A DNA stretch of 64,000 nucleotides from Prinia subflava (taxonomy: Eukaryota > Chordata > Aves > Passeriformes > Cisticolidae). Shown in pieces: positions 26,401-39,322 of this stretch (within the stretch, counting starts at the first letter, position 1; each line of letters opens with the position of its first letter). The DNA is taken from positions 21,584,922 through 21,648,921 of the forward strand of contig NC_086248.1 in NCBI RefSeq assembly GCF_021018805.1. Direction: 5' to 3'. The translations under genes and the position numbers were made by a program. Under the pieces are notes generated by a model. That model was not told where the DNA came from and made no database searches. It saw nothing but the letters and a program-made list of their open reading frames with translations.

Positions 26401-28207
26401 GGTATGTAAACAGCAGGTAAGCTGTGTTGTTTCTCAAGGCTCTGTCTGCCCCATCTTTCTGTGACATCCTGCCAGTGTGGTAACTTGAGGTCTGTTGCAT
26501 GTTCTCAAAAGTCCCTGCTACCTAAACACCTTGTTTTCCTAGCATTGACCTTTGCCCTCCCTTGCTTTGGCTTCTTCTCCTTTCAGTTCCCCAGTTCTTT
26601 CTCTTCCACTGCATTTCCTCAGCAAAAAGACTATGTAATTTGTGTATTTGAGATAATGTTTATCAACAAGTCATCTTTTCAACAGGGAAAAAGAGGGACT
26701 TACCATAATAAGATTACTTGTGGTGTCTTTCTCCTCAACCAGAACCAGTTAAGAATACTCACAAAAGCTGAAGAAATTTAGCAATTTTGAGACCTATCTC
26801 CTTGCCAGACACTGACACATCAATGTAAAATTTAAGACCTATCTCCTCAGAAAATTGATCTAGACTAGGAATTGCTCATGATGAATGAATGAATAAAAAA
26901 AAAATCCCAGGAATTTATTAATTCTTTTTTCTTTCAAAAGCTAGCATTTTATCTTTATAAACGAATATTTAAATACCATAGAATTAAGGGCATAGGAATT
27001 AAGCAACAAGGAAAACTCTAAACAATATAGAATTTTAGAGATATTTAGAAAATATATCAAGAAATTTTTTAATTAATGGACATTTGTCATCAAAATTGTT
27101 TTCATTGGTTAATGAAATATGATAAGCAAACTACATTTCTGATGTAGAAAACTACTGTATGCTAGGAAACAAAAGATAATCCATCTCATCTCTCAACCCT
27201 AGAAAATGCATTACAACATAATAGAGATCCCATAAATCATTCATTGAAATAATGCGTGTGCTATAGTACATCATGAACCAGACAGATTATACTAATGTCA
27301 GAAAGGCAGCTCATTAACTGCATTATGCAATGAGTAAGCAGTCACCTGGCTGTACAACCTTCACATCCCTATTATCATCAGAACAAAGTGAAGGAAAATC
27401 TATCACAGTCATTTTTCATACAGCCATGTGACCAGCATTTTCTCTTGTTTTCTGCTATTGAGATAAGTGCCCTTGTACTGTATGTTTTGTGCAGTTCTGA
27501 CAGCTTTGCAGGCCCTGGATATAAGCCCTAGCTGGAAAGTGTGTTGCACAGCTTTTGAAAGTGACATGTCGTAATCACGAGTGCCAGAGCCTGTCATGAA
27601 AGCAGAGGAGTAAGAATTGCAGTGCCACCTTTGAAACAAAAACAGTAAGAATCCCTGTAAACTCAATGGCTCAGCAAAGAATCAAGAAAAATATATAATT
27701 AAAATAAAATTACACCATAAGTATTTACTATATTCATAAATATAGCTAAAGTTATTATCTTTTTTATGTAGAAACTATTTTTTAAAATCAGCTTTGGATT
27801 TACAGAACAGATATTTATTGAAGAATTGAAGAAAAATGAAGGCATGTTATCTTCAGTCTTGGGTAATAATATGTTACTTTTATCTATGTTACTTTTACTT
27901 ACACTGTGTGAGACATTCATGGACCCATTAGTGGCGTCTGCCTTTCCTAGGTATAACTAAGGTTCAGATCCTGAAATGCTCAAGGGTGCTATTTCTCTCT
28001 ATAAAGATATATGCCCATAATTTGGGAAACATTAATGTTATTGAAGTCAATATTCAGTTTCTATCTAGGTCTGTAGGAATTTAAGTCCCCTTGAAACTAC
28101 ATAAAAACTGATGCCATCCTCCAGTCATCAATCATCAAATTGAGGAAGGAACTAGCTCATATAAAACACAAATCAAAAAAATGGATGTGCTATTGGTGAT
28201 GATCCCA
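26401..28207. other. AT-rich unique DNA, no gene recognised
   Basis: Open frames 26461-26781 (+) and 27409-27666 (-) show no family features. Confidence 0.5.
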
Positions 28208-29335
28208 GAATCACCACGTAATCATTGAAAGGTTTGGATTGAAAAGGACCTTAAAGATTGTCTAGTTCTGGCCTCCATGCCGTGGTCAGTGACACTTTCT
28301 GATAGACCGGGTTGCTCAAGGCCCAATCCAGCCTGGCCTTGAACACGGCCAGGGATGGGGCGTCCACAACTTTATTCAGCAAACTGTTCCAGTGCCTCAC
28401 GACCCTCACAATAAAGAACTCCTTCTTAATATCTAATCTAAAGCTACTTTTTTTTTTAAATTTAAATCCATTCTCCTTTTTCCTGTCACTACATGCCCTA
28501 ATAAAAAGTCTCAATTTTTCTTGTAGGCTCCCTTCAGGTACTGGAAGGCTGCAATTAGGTCACTCAAAGGGCACCTCTTCTCCAGGCTGAACAATCCCAA
28601 TTCTCTTAGCCTCCTCTCAGAGAAGAGGTGTTCCATGCCCCTGACCATCTTGTTGCCCAACTTCGGACTAGCTCCAAGAGGTCCACGTCCTTTCTCTTCT
28701 GAGGACCCCAGAGCTGGATGCAGCACTGCAGGTGGGTTTTCACCAGAGTGGAGTAATGGAGCACGATTCCCTCCCTTGCCATGCTGGCCACAATGCTTTT
28801 GATGCAGCCCAGGACACAATTGGATTTATGGCCCACATGATGGCCAGCTCATAGCCAGCCTCTCCCAACACTCCCAATCCTTCTGAGCAGGGCTGCTCTG
28901 GATCTGTTCATCCCCAGCCTGGGTTGATGCTGGAGGTTGCCCCGACCCAGGTGCAGCACCTTGCACTTGGTCATGTTAAATGTCATGAGATTCCCATGGA
29001 CCATTTCTCAAGCATATCTGGGTCCCTCTGGATGGCATCCTGTCCTTCAGGTGTGTCACCACAACACTCAGCTTGGTGTTTGGAAAATTGCTGAGGGCGC
29101 ACTTAATCCCTTGTCTGTGTCATTAATAAGGATATGGACTCCTGAGGGACACCACTTGTCACTGATATCCGTCGGGACTCTGAACCTCTGGATGTGACCA
29201 TCCAGCCAATTCATAACCCACTTAACAGTCCAGCCATTGAATCCATCTCTTTCCAATGCAGAGAAAATCACCTCCTTGTCCTCTATGTGTCTTAGCACAG
29301 CTTAGCACAGGAAGGATCTATTCCATGATCTTCTC
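28208..29335 (-). mobile_element. CR1 LINE, longest copy, RT palm to 3' end, minus strand
   Basis: About 1.1 kb of CR1 in minus orientation. Plus-strand 28208-28450 is the reversed 3' end. The ORF2 C-terminus follows, then the region for the VLHLG segment near 28950-28970. At 29085-29298 comes the reverse-transcriptase palm, with GFNGWTVKWVMNWLDGH readable in the minus frame starting at 29298. Compared with the family, the palm has lost the segment between SG and the following hydrophobic block. The catalytic FADD box reads F-P-N with one codon missing (about 29082-29092), so the enzyme is dead. Confidence 0.9.
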
Positions 29336-32300
29336 AGGCAAAAAAGGAAAGGTATCATTCTGAGGTGGAGACACTTATCCCAGCATATGAAGACTAGTCT
29401 CAGTTGCAGTACAAGATTTAGTATGGAGGGAGAAGCAAGGCAAAACTTACTGCCTGTCAGATGGAATTGTGTTGTGTCCCCATGTTAAATTCATCCTTGC
29501 ATGTGACAAGGTGACGTGTGTCACGTTTCATGTTCAGTGACAAACTGAGTACAAATTGATGCTTTGATGCACAAACCTCAAATCCACTTACACTCTCTGA
29601 ATGAGGCTGTAAATAGGTATAAGTGAAACACAGGGTGAAACAAAGTCTGTTTCTGATAGATTGTGTAAATCCAGTCTAAATCTCCTGGAGATATGAAGCT
29701 GGAGAGGTGACTGCCCAATTTGCATACTATATGATATGTACTTCTGCAGGTAGGTGAAATATAAAATTAAAATTCTCCCATTAAATGGTACGTAAAAATA
29801 CAGCAGGGGCTGACCCAGCAGAAAAATATGTGTATTAAATATATTAGCTATATTAAGTACGTATATTAATTTCTGTTAGCCAAAGAGGATCTTTATTGTT
29901 CTTCTTTTGCCCTGGGGTTCTCTGAATCAGGGATAAAAACAAGAAAAAAGCAATTTTACATTTCTTAGTACAACTCTGCAAGCAAAGCATGTTCCTTGCT
30001 GAGGCAGAAGAGCTCAGTAACAACTATTTTCAAGTTTTAAGGTGAAAACTTTGAAAGTCACATACTAAATAATCAATTTATACTTTAAATAAGCATCCAA
30101 ATTTATTTTCTTCTTCACAACTCATAGGAGAGATTTATGTTCATATATATATTCATAGAAAACTACATGGAATAGCTGTGCTTCACACTCATTGTAGTCT
30201 CATTGATCTCTTGAGCAAGAAATAACACATTTGAGCTCCAGCTACTCTGATTTTTTCTTTACATTGCATTCACAAACCTTGCATTGTTGATTGATATATT
30301 TTATTTTTCAGTGGAGGCATATAGGAAGCAATGCCAGCAAAACACTGAATAATATAACAAAAAATCATGAATCTGTAAAAATGGTAGGCTAAAACAAGCA
30401 TACACTTATTTATATTCTGCAAACATTTCACATGCAGTGTGATTAAATGAATAAAAGGGAAAACCTTTTCATAAGACTAAGGTAGGTAGTAAAAAACTAT
30501 TCTAATATTCTTAATGAGTTAATTCCTTATATTTCAAATAGTGGAAATATGTTTTAGAATCACACTGAAGGTGTTCAGGTGTTAGAGAGCAATAATGCAC
30601 TCACTGTAAGTGTGAATAGGCTTTCACTGAGATGATTTACAGTCTTCCTCAGTGTGTTATTATCACATAATAACACTTTGTTCAATGACTGTGCAGAGTT
30701 TTCATTAATGTTAATGTGGAAAATTGACCCCTAATAGTTTGTAATTAGTGGTCTGATAGTGACAGTCTTGTATAATATGTTTCTGTGAATGTGTTTATCT
30801 ATGATAAATAGAAATGTGACTTTGGAAACTCATTTTCTATTTGATGATACAATAAATCTTAAGCTTCAGTACTGCAATACTGACTAAATATTAAAGAAAA
30901 TATGAATTCAGAATTTCTGTCTGTGGAAAATTTCAATGTTCTCTTACTCCTATTTATAATTTTAAAAATATATCTCTTTTTCTTAAATCAATATCAGTAG
31001 TCCATGTTTCTAAAAGCAACCTTTCCTCTAGTACCATGTATCTTAAAGCACTCATTAAACTGGGGAGTCTGTCTCTATAAATCTTATTTATCACTCTGTG
31101 TGTAAGCTGGAACTAAGACAGGCAGTAGTAAAACCTATGCTAGTATAATTCTTCCTTTCTATATGAGTAAAATACTAGTTCTATCCTTGTTGATAGTCTT
31201 TTTTACCCTCTGGAGGAATATCAAATGAGATGAGTTAAATATATCCTAGAGAACTAAGTCATAAGGTGACATTTTCATGATTTTTCTGTTTTATTAAATA
31301 CTCTCCAAAGACAACAAACTCCACCATTTTATTAGTAAAGGTCACTTACAGAATTCATTTCCATTTTCTTTGTTCTTCAAAAAGAATATTTTATTAGTGA
31401 AAAAATCTATAACAAAATCTTTTTCCCATTCCCCTGTTTTGCTAACCTTACATACAAATATGAATTAATCTGCATATTAATATTGATAATCATGTTTTTG
31501 TGTTTAATGCAGTAGATTATATATTCCTTGTTCTTTTTACCTTTTTTATACTGTGTTCTGCAATAGAACAAATAATGAAAATTACTAGAGAGTACTTGGG
31601 AAAGGACTGGGAACATAAGATGTGAATAAATTTTGAAAATTTGTAATTTGCCTATTGGCAATACATTAAACCACTGGGGACATTGCTTGTTGTCTTACCT
31701 AACATAAGAGTTAGCTATATCATTATATCAAATATCAGCCCGTATAAAACTTTGTTTTTAGTGAAAAAGACACACATGCCTCTGTAATTACCTCTAAACC
31801 TTACTTTACTGTTTGTTAAAAAAATATATAAATAGCGTTTTAGAGCATGATATATAATAATACCTATAATACTGTAGTGTGGGTAGGTAAAAAATCCTCA
31901 AAATCACATGTCAATTACGTAAAGTAAATGCAATTTATCTTACAGTAAGCATCATGAAAAAGTACATTATGTCAAGCAAAATAGAGCAAAGATATAACTA
32001 TTTTTAGGCATATCAAAAAATGGAAAGGAAATTATGGTTTGTTTAGATTATCAAACCCTCAAATCCTCATTTATTGCTGACTTGCATATTAAAAGGCGTA
32101 ACCCTTTTTTATTCTGATGGAAAATTGGTGTTGAAGAGCTATGGGTCATTATCAATGTGATTTGAGTCTGTCTGCATAAGATTGCCATTGCTTTCTGCTT
32201 CTCTGTGTTATAGTAGCTTGAAATTATTATAGAAATGGGGAAATCTGAAAATAAGTCAATAAAAAGAAATTTAATTCCTCATAATTTTTATCCTTCATCT

Positions 32301-34474
32301 TCATGGATTCTATTCCACCTTTTTTGTTTAGTTCTTGTCTGCCAGGAGATGGAGACAGAGAATTTGAATGTTCCATCACTTCTTTGGAACAAAAAACAAA
32401 AAACAAAAAACAAAAAAACCAAAACAAAACAACAACAAAAAAAAAACCCAAGGAAAAATATCAGAAAGATTAAACACAAGTAGTACAGAAACCCCCATTT
32501 TAAGACATTAGTTCTTGGTCTTGTGTTGCCCTTGTTAAACATATCTGCTATTGCCAAAAGCAGTTCTATAAATGAATATCAGAAAACAAAAGGCATTAGG
32601 AGAGTCTTTGTTAAAAATAGACTTTTGTTGAATATGTATCAATGTGTACACAACTTGAAGACAATGTATTGCAATTGCCTCTAGTTGGTTTTTGATCTAG
32701 AACATCATGATCTAAAAAGTGAAGAGTTCAAAGAAGTGTGAACAAAGTAGAAGTAACACTATGTTTGTCTCTCAACATCTGGTGTTCAAAGTGTTAAAAT
32801 ATTAGTACTCAGACTTACAGACCTAAAATATGTGTCTCAACAGAAAGCAGTAAAAAAAAAGGATAAAAATTAGGGGTTTTTTTCATTTACTGAGTACTTT
32901 TTATCTTTTGTGTCAAACTGTATATAAACCTATTTTTCCTTTAACTTGGTTCATTCTAAGTCCATAGGCATACTTGAAAAAAAATCTTTGTTACTGTATT
33001 TGTGTCATGTCATATTTAGTTTACTTTTAAAAGAAATATATAATTATTAATTTTTGGTTTGTTCCAGATAGGATTTTAATTCAAGTGTTTCTTTGAAAAT
33101 CTGAAAAAAAAAATCTGTCCCCTTCAAAAGGAGTAATGGTTTTTATTTGAAGAGCTGGAAGACTGTTAATGTTTAGAAATGGTTACTCAGAAAAAATTCT
33201 TGCAAAAATATTGCCAAAGAAAATTTTTCTTCATTTCCAAATCCATCCAAATATCGACATAATCATTTTAATCTTTCCTTGAGAGTATACTCTGTTCTTA
33301 GTATCTGAATATAACAAACATTTCCAATAATAAAGAAAGGATTTTTTTTGTGGATACACTATTTTTTAACAGTCTTAAAATATTGGATTGCTTACAACTG
33401 TACTTTTCATGTACAATACCCATTTTCATGAGAGGGAAGTTAAAGCACCCTCAGTCAGTTGCAGTGCCTGGAGATATTGGTATACATTCCCTTCAAGAAC
33501 ATGTTCACTTTGTGATAATGAAAAACATATTCTGTGTGTGAATACTATGGCTTCCCTATATAGCCAGAAGACAAAGCTTCTGATTATAAATGCATAATAA
33601 TAAGTGAAAGTCCTGACAAAACTGCTGCCAGGAGCATTGAAGACAAATGAAAAGTACATACAATTTCTGCAGAGGTCCTGCAAATCTGGCAGGGCAGAAC
33701 TAGCCCAGAGGAAGGCAGAGAAGTACAATGAATGGTTCTTTTTTCCCCTGCTGGATGTCAGACCTTTCAGAATTCCTTAGAATACCACATTTTTAGTTCT
33801 CTTTACTGTTTATGTGCTTTTCTTTATAGAGATTCAGGGTTTTTTTCTAACAGGGTCAAGTGGATGAAAGGAAAGCACCTCATTCCTTTGACTAGTAAAA
33901 GCTATCTTTCCTAAAACATTATAAGAATTAGTGAATCTGTCAGTCATTGAATACTGAGGAGTGGTAAAAATAAGGGGAGCATAGAAGAGGCAAAAGAAGG
34001 CCCAATTTTCCTTGACAAAACTTCTGGATTGTACTTCTAAATGTAGGTAAAAAACAAAGGAAAAAATAAAATACATATTCCCCTCAAAATCCCTAGCTCC
34101 TATGTTCTGCTAGGGAAATCTTATTTCCCACTTACATTCATTAAAATAAGGAACTGGAATTTAATAGAGTACATTTATGATCACTGCGACCTTTAGTCTC
34201 TTTGAAATCGAGTGAGGAGCTGATAATTATAGCAAGGAAGCCGCAGCACTGCTGCAAAGCTGCAGCCTACACATGGACATATACCAGCACATCTCATCCA
34301 GGACAGGGTTCTGCATAAAATGAAAAAGGAAACAAACATACAACAGCGACATAAATGAATCATCAGCTCCCCTGACACTTCCCGGCTGTTGCACCATGCA
34401 GAAGGAGGTGGCATCTCCTTTTCTTCCCCTCACACCCTTGTGCTGTATTGCAATCAGCCACTAAAGTGGAGAGG
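29336..34474. other. AT-rich unique DNA, no gene recognised
   Basis: About 5 kb with a CAAAAA-type simple repeat at 32389-32449 and otherwise nothing recognisable. Minus-strand frame 33426-33728 (100 codons) is rich in aromatics but matches no family I know. Confidence 0.5.
32389..32449. repeat. (CAAAAA)n-like simple repeat
   Basis: A run of ACAAAAAA units passes into CAAAACAACAAC and poly(A). Confidence 0.9.
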
Positions 34475-34560
34475 TATGGACTTGAAGGGTGGACCATTTG
34501 GTGGGTTAGGAACTGGCTGGATGGACAGAGCTAGAGGGTTGTGCTCAGTGGTGCTGCATT
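34475..34560 (+). mobile_element. CR1 LINE fragment, RT palm piece, plus strand
   Basis: About 85 bp whose plus frame reads like the CR1 reverse-transcriptase segment [11 protein letters not shown], then one stop, then RVVLSGA. Neither the 3' tail nor the rest of ORF2 is nearby, so this is an isolated internal fragment. Confidence 0.75.
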
Positions 34561-37500
34561 CCAGGCAGAAGCTGGTGATGGAGCTCCACAAATGTAACAG
34601 CTATTTAAATTTATACTGGGAGGAAATCTGTATCATCTGCAGTAGCTCAGTGCTTACTGGAGTCTTTCAGGACACAGGAGAGCAAAGTTTCAAGTGTTCC
34701 CCCTCTTCTTTGAGAGGTTCATTAACACTGACTTATCTACACTCTGGATAGATTGGAACAGCAGAACTATGGCATTTTATGTGACAAGTGAATTCAGAAT
34801 GCAGTACAGCACGATCTGTAGCTGGGTAGTTTATCTAACTTCTCTGAAAAATTTTGTATCTCCTTGAACTAAAAGATCTGATTAAAGCATATGCCTGCTT
34901 CTCAGTTTTCCAGTTATGGAAGAGTTACTGGGATTCTAGGGCGTTTTCCCTGTGCTGTTTGCTTGTGAAGTCCCGAACGCTGTTTATAATGAAGTTGTAA
35001 CAAAACATTTTGAAGATTGCTCAGAGGAGAGGAAAAAGGATATCAATTTGGAGCCCTTAGAAAGACCATATTTTGACAGAGGAAACAATTAAAGAGAAAG
35101 TGACAGAGTAAGTGGCTAACAGCTCCTGTTTCACTTTAAGCAAAGTGCTCTACAAAGGAATGACAATCCGCCTTTGAGGTTCCAATCTCATACCATTGAT
35201 TACAGCAGGGATATAAGCCCTATCTATGTCAGTTTTGGTATTTTTGTTCGTTCCCAAATGTTAACCAAAATGAATAAGGCTTCTTCTGAATAATTAAATT
35301 GCTGTGTAATTTGCTAATATTTATCATCTCTGATACATGGGAATACATTTAACTGCTGGAAGGAAACAGGCAGAAAAACAATGCTGGTACTTGTAACCAA
35401 TCAACCTCACTTCAGATAGAAGTGAAGCTCAGAATAAAAAAATACTGTGGTCAAGAAAAAGTAATGATAAGGGACCTACATATTTTTTAAGTAAAATGAA
35501 TTTGGTAACCCTTTCATGGGCATAAAATTAAAATACATGTTTAACATTGTTTTGCATGTATTGTTCTATTAGAAGAAAATATTTCAACAGTTCTGTAGGA
35601 ATAGCTATGTTGCAAAAGCAAACTGATATATCATGTATAAAAAGCTTAAAATTAAGTACAGAATTAATTTAAATATTTAGGCAAATGACAAATCTATTAA
35701 GAAAATGAAAGAACTGTAAATTGTATAGAACGAAACTTTTTACTGTTCCTCCCTTTTTCTAAACATTTACAAAGGTATTATAATCCAAAATTTAACAGTC
35801 CTGGTCTTCATCTGTTGCAGATTGACGATGTCCCATCAATTTACTACTCCTGCAATGCTAAGATATTAAACCTTTGCTTTGTAAATCTCTATGGGAGATG
35901 AGAGGCACTGGTGATTAAGCCTCAGCAAGTCAAGAAACATGATCGCATATCGAATTTAAGTACAGCTTTAAGAATAGCTTTCATCAAAGATAGCTGCACT
36001 GTAAGAACTGCATACATATGTTATCAGAGAAAGGCCACCTAAGAGCTGAACCCTTTGTAAATAACTTAGAAAATTAAGAAATATCAATGGCTATCCAAGG
36101 AAAATATTATGGGTTAATGCAAATAGAGATAGGAGTATAAATTAACAGCATCATAGCAAATAATAGCAATAGATAAGTAAATGATCCCTCAGTGTTTGAC
36201 CCTATCTCTAAGTATAATCACCAAACACCACTGAGCTTTGACCAGATTCCAATGTTTCCATTTTAAACTGAGAAAAATCACAGTTCAGATTTCTGTATAT
36301 GGTGACTCCTTAAGGATTTGCGAGGCTGACTAAGTTAGGAGTCCTGAGTTTTTATGATCCTGAACTGACAGCTCACACCCTCCCATGCTCCCAGCCATCC
36401 CCTGGCATGCTGGAGTCTCACAGAGCCCCACACTCAGCTGGGAGCAGGCATGGATCAAGCTGCTGTGCCAGAGATGGATCAACCTTTCAGGAGCCAGCCA
36501 TTAACCTCAGTAATTCTGTGCTACTAGACATCCCAAATCAGTCTTCTAGGAGTCAGATGAAGCCAACATAAAAATGTCTTTCTGAAATAAAAACAGATAA
36601 TGACTTCAAGTGACATTAACTTTTACCTTGGTGAAAATAAAAACATTGAGATTTGAGTCAGCATTTGTTTGGCAAAGATTTATGTTTGCTGCAGAAAGAT
36701 TTCTTGCAGATCTTCTCCACAGTTACTCAACCATACTTTTATATTTCCCTAAGATGTCAAATGTCATATTTGCATTTTATTTGCATGACTGTTAACCATC
36801 GATTCCTCAGCTTTTTTAAAGACAGAAGGATCATAAATCTTGTCATGCACTCTTTCAGAGTAAAGAAATGAGACACAAGTAGCTCAGATTTTCTTTTTCA
36901 GGAAAAAAGGATGAGTTTGATTGAGTTGGGTTTTTTGGATTTTAAAATTTGTTTCCAGGAATCACAGTTTTAAAATAAGTTAATTCATTCTTAGAGGAGA
37001 AATGTAATGTATTGACTGATAAAACAAAAAGAAATTAACTGAGAAATTAAATCAACTCAATCCTTTACACACGTAAGACAAGTTTTAGTAAAGATTTTCT
37101 CAATTCCCTTGTTATTTGACTGACTCTCAGAAGTCAGTACTTTCCTTACCTGATTAGACAGAGGTCTGGTTCTGGTTAAAAGAAGCCAGTGTCTTTTGTG
37201 CTCACATTTTTATATTATTGATGTTGAAATTTGGAGAAAAATAAAACTACTCATAGGAAACTTTATTTTTCTTCATTAGTTTTCTTCCAGTCAAAATTTC
37301 AAACTGCTTGTTAATATAATATTTATTGACCTCTTCAGTAGAGCCAAGATATTTTCCATATCTACGCAAATTTCTGTAAGGGATGACACAGTTCCATGTT
37401 GTTGTATCCTTGATTTATTTACTACCTCAGGTTTAGAGCACTGACAGAAAGGACTCTTGCTATGTGAACTTGATTTACTTATTGATCAGATTACTATTAA

Positions 37501-38430
37501 AAGTTCCTATACTTTGAAGGGAATTAATTCACTTTCCCAGACTCACCAAATCAATTGTTTGTGCTGATGAAAAATTTCCAGTAGGATAAGACCTTCTGAG
37601 ATATCTAAGTTTTTTAAGCAATTTAGAGACTTTTGTTAAGATGAAGAACATTTCTGAGAAAAGTCAAAACTGTTACATAATTTACTATGAACATTAAGAT
37701 TGAAGGGGCATAACAATTTCACTCTATATGGACTTAATATATTAACACCACAAAAATCAGTCATATTTAAATATTAAAATTATGCAAAAAATGAAATATT
37801 TTATGTCAAATAAATTGATGAGGAAAGGAAACTGAAATTTAATGTACCTGGCAAACAAACAAAAAAAAATTCAAACAAACAAAATTATAATTAATGATTG
37901 AAAGTTGTCCACTGATAAAAAAGATCTTTTTCATAAATCCATGTTGATTAGTGGTTGTAATGAAAACAACTATGCTGATAGAAATTAGAACAGCACTATC
38001 AGTTGTGCTCAGTTTCAATCTAAGTATCTGAAAATATTTTAATACTGCATTTCTGAATCACTTTTTTTGGTTATTTATACCACTTAGACTGTCACCAAAT
38101 TGCAGATACACAATTTAAATGTACAAATAAATTATTTATTGGCTAATGCACACAACTGACAGCTCGGCCTAATGAGTTAGTGTAATATTAATATGCTCAC
38201 AACCCCTGATGGCAGACACAATGAGACTTTAATGTTCAGGTAGTGCTCAATCAAGGGAAGAAAAGCCAAGCTCTATGAGGGCTCTTTGTGTCAGGCACAC
38301 TCTCAAGGTTTCTGAGTTACCATTGTCTGGTGCCCTGGGGTTTTATTCTTATGGTTATTTTATCCTTTCATGCAACTATTTCTCTTAAATACTTAAGCTG
38401 CTAACTATTCTCTTCTCGGTAATTCTATCT
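34561..38430. other. AT-rich unique DNA, no gene recognised
   Basis: A GC-richer patch at 36370-36510 with CCTCCCATGCTCCCAGCC-type sequence stands out but has no recognisable identity. A short CR1-like snippet near 37925-37960 is too small to call. From 38170 the sequence may belong to the unidentified insert noted next. Confidence 0.45.
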
Positions 38431-38439
38431 GTAATTTCG

Positions 38440-38700
38440 AAGTTCGTGCATGCCTTTAGTTCACAGACTCCTTACAACTTGACAACAGTTAGAGACCAGG
38501 GAGAAGGGTTTGGAGCAGGGGCTGCAGCTTCCTGGGGTCTGACAGCATCAGGGTCGTGGTGGGGTGGCTGGGCCAGGGCCAGTCCCACCTCCCCAGCCCA
38601 AAGCAGGGCAGCCACGGGGACACCGAGGCAGCCCCAGCCCCAAGCTGGGGCACCTTCCTGGGGATGTGTTATACTGTGGGCCCACAGGTGAGAGTCAGGA
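38440..38700. other. GC-rich island, unidentified
   Basis: A strongly G+C-rich block in an otherwise AT-rich region. It has a hairpin-forming GCCCCAGC (38631-38638) with GCTGGGGC (38644-38651), and a 12-bp palindrome TGTGGGCCCACA at 38675-38686. The open frame 38446-38691 is Ala/Gly/Pro-rich and looks compositional. It could be part of an old LTR (possibly from about 38170) or another insertion. No target-site duplication was found. Confidence 0.35.
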
Positions 38701-38864
38701 CCAGATGTGGTGAGAACAGCTTTTGATCTAAGATAGCTGAGCCTCTACTGTAGATTTAGGTATTGGTGCAGCAAAAATGGATTTGTTTAAACCAGAGATG
38801 CATTCAGCCAAAGACCCTGATGTTTTCCCTTGTCTTTATTTGAGTTCTTGTCCTTTCAAGATGA

Positions 38865-39322
38865 TTATGACCTGCAGAGAGAGCTTGACAAATTAGAAGA
38901 TTGGGCAATCACCAATCATATGAATTTCAACAAGGGAAAGTGCTGGATTCTGCACTTGGGAGGGGCAACTCTGGGTGTATGGACAGTCTGGGGAGTGAGA
39001 TGATGGAAAGCAGTGCCACAGAAAGGGACCTGGATGTCCTGGCTGATTAAAAGTTGAATGTGAGCTAGCAGTGCCCTGGCAGCCAGGGAAGATTCAGGTT
39101 GGATATTAGAAAAAGGTTCTTCACACAGGAAGTGGCTGTACACTGGAAAGTGGCCCTCAGGAAATGGTCCCAGCACCAAGCCTGACAGAGTTGGAGTGTT
39201 TGCACAATGTTCTCAGGCACACGGTGTGACTCTTGGAGCTGTCCAGTGCAGGACTAAGAGTCAGACTCCATGTTCATTTTAGGTTCTTTCCAGCTCAGAA
39301 TATTCTGTGATTATGTGATAGT
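38865..39322 (+). mobile_element. CR1 LINE, plus strand, internally deleted
   Basis: It begins with ORF2 sequence (CTTGACAAATTAGAAGATTG near 38884 and the [15 protein letters not shown] stretch near 38929). At about 39085 it jumps from the middle of the ORF2 C-terminal region directly to GGAAGATTCAGGTTGGATAT near the 3' UTR. The end at 39300-39322 has ATTCTGTGATTATGTGAT. The internal deletion removes several hundred bases relative to the family. Confidence 0.85.

Noticed and set aside
37925..37960. CR1-like snippet (AAATCCATGTTGATTAGT)
   Set aside because: It resembles the CR1 ORF2 region in reverse but is too short to separate from chance.
38446..38691. 81-codon Ala/Gly/Pro-rich open frame
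   Set aside because: A product of the GC-rich island; no recognisable protein.
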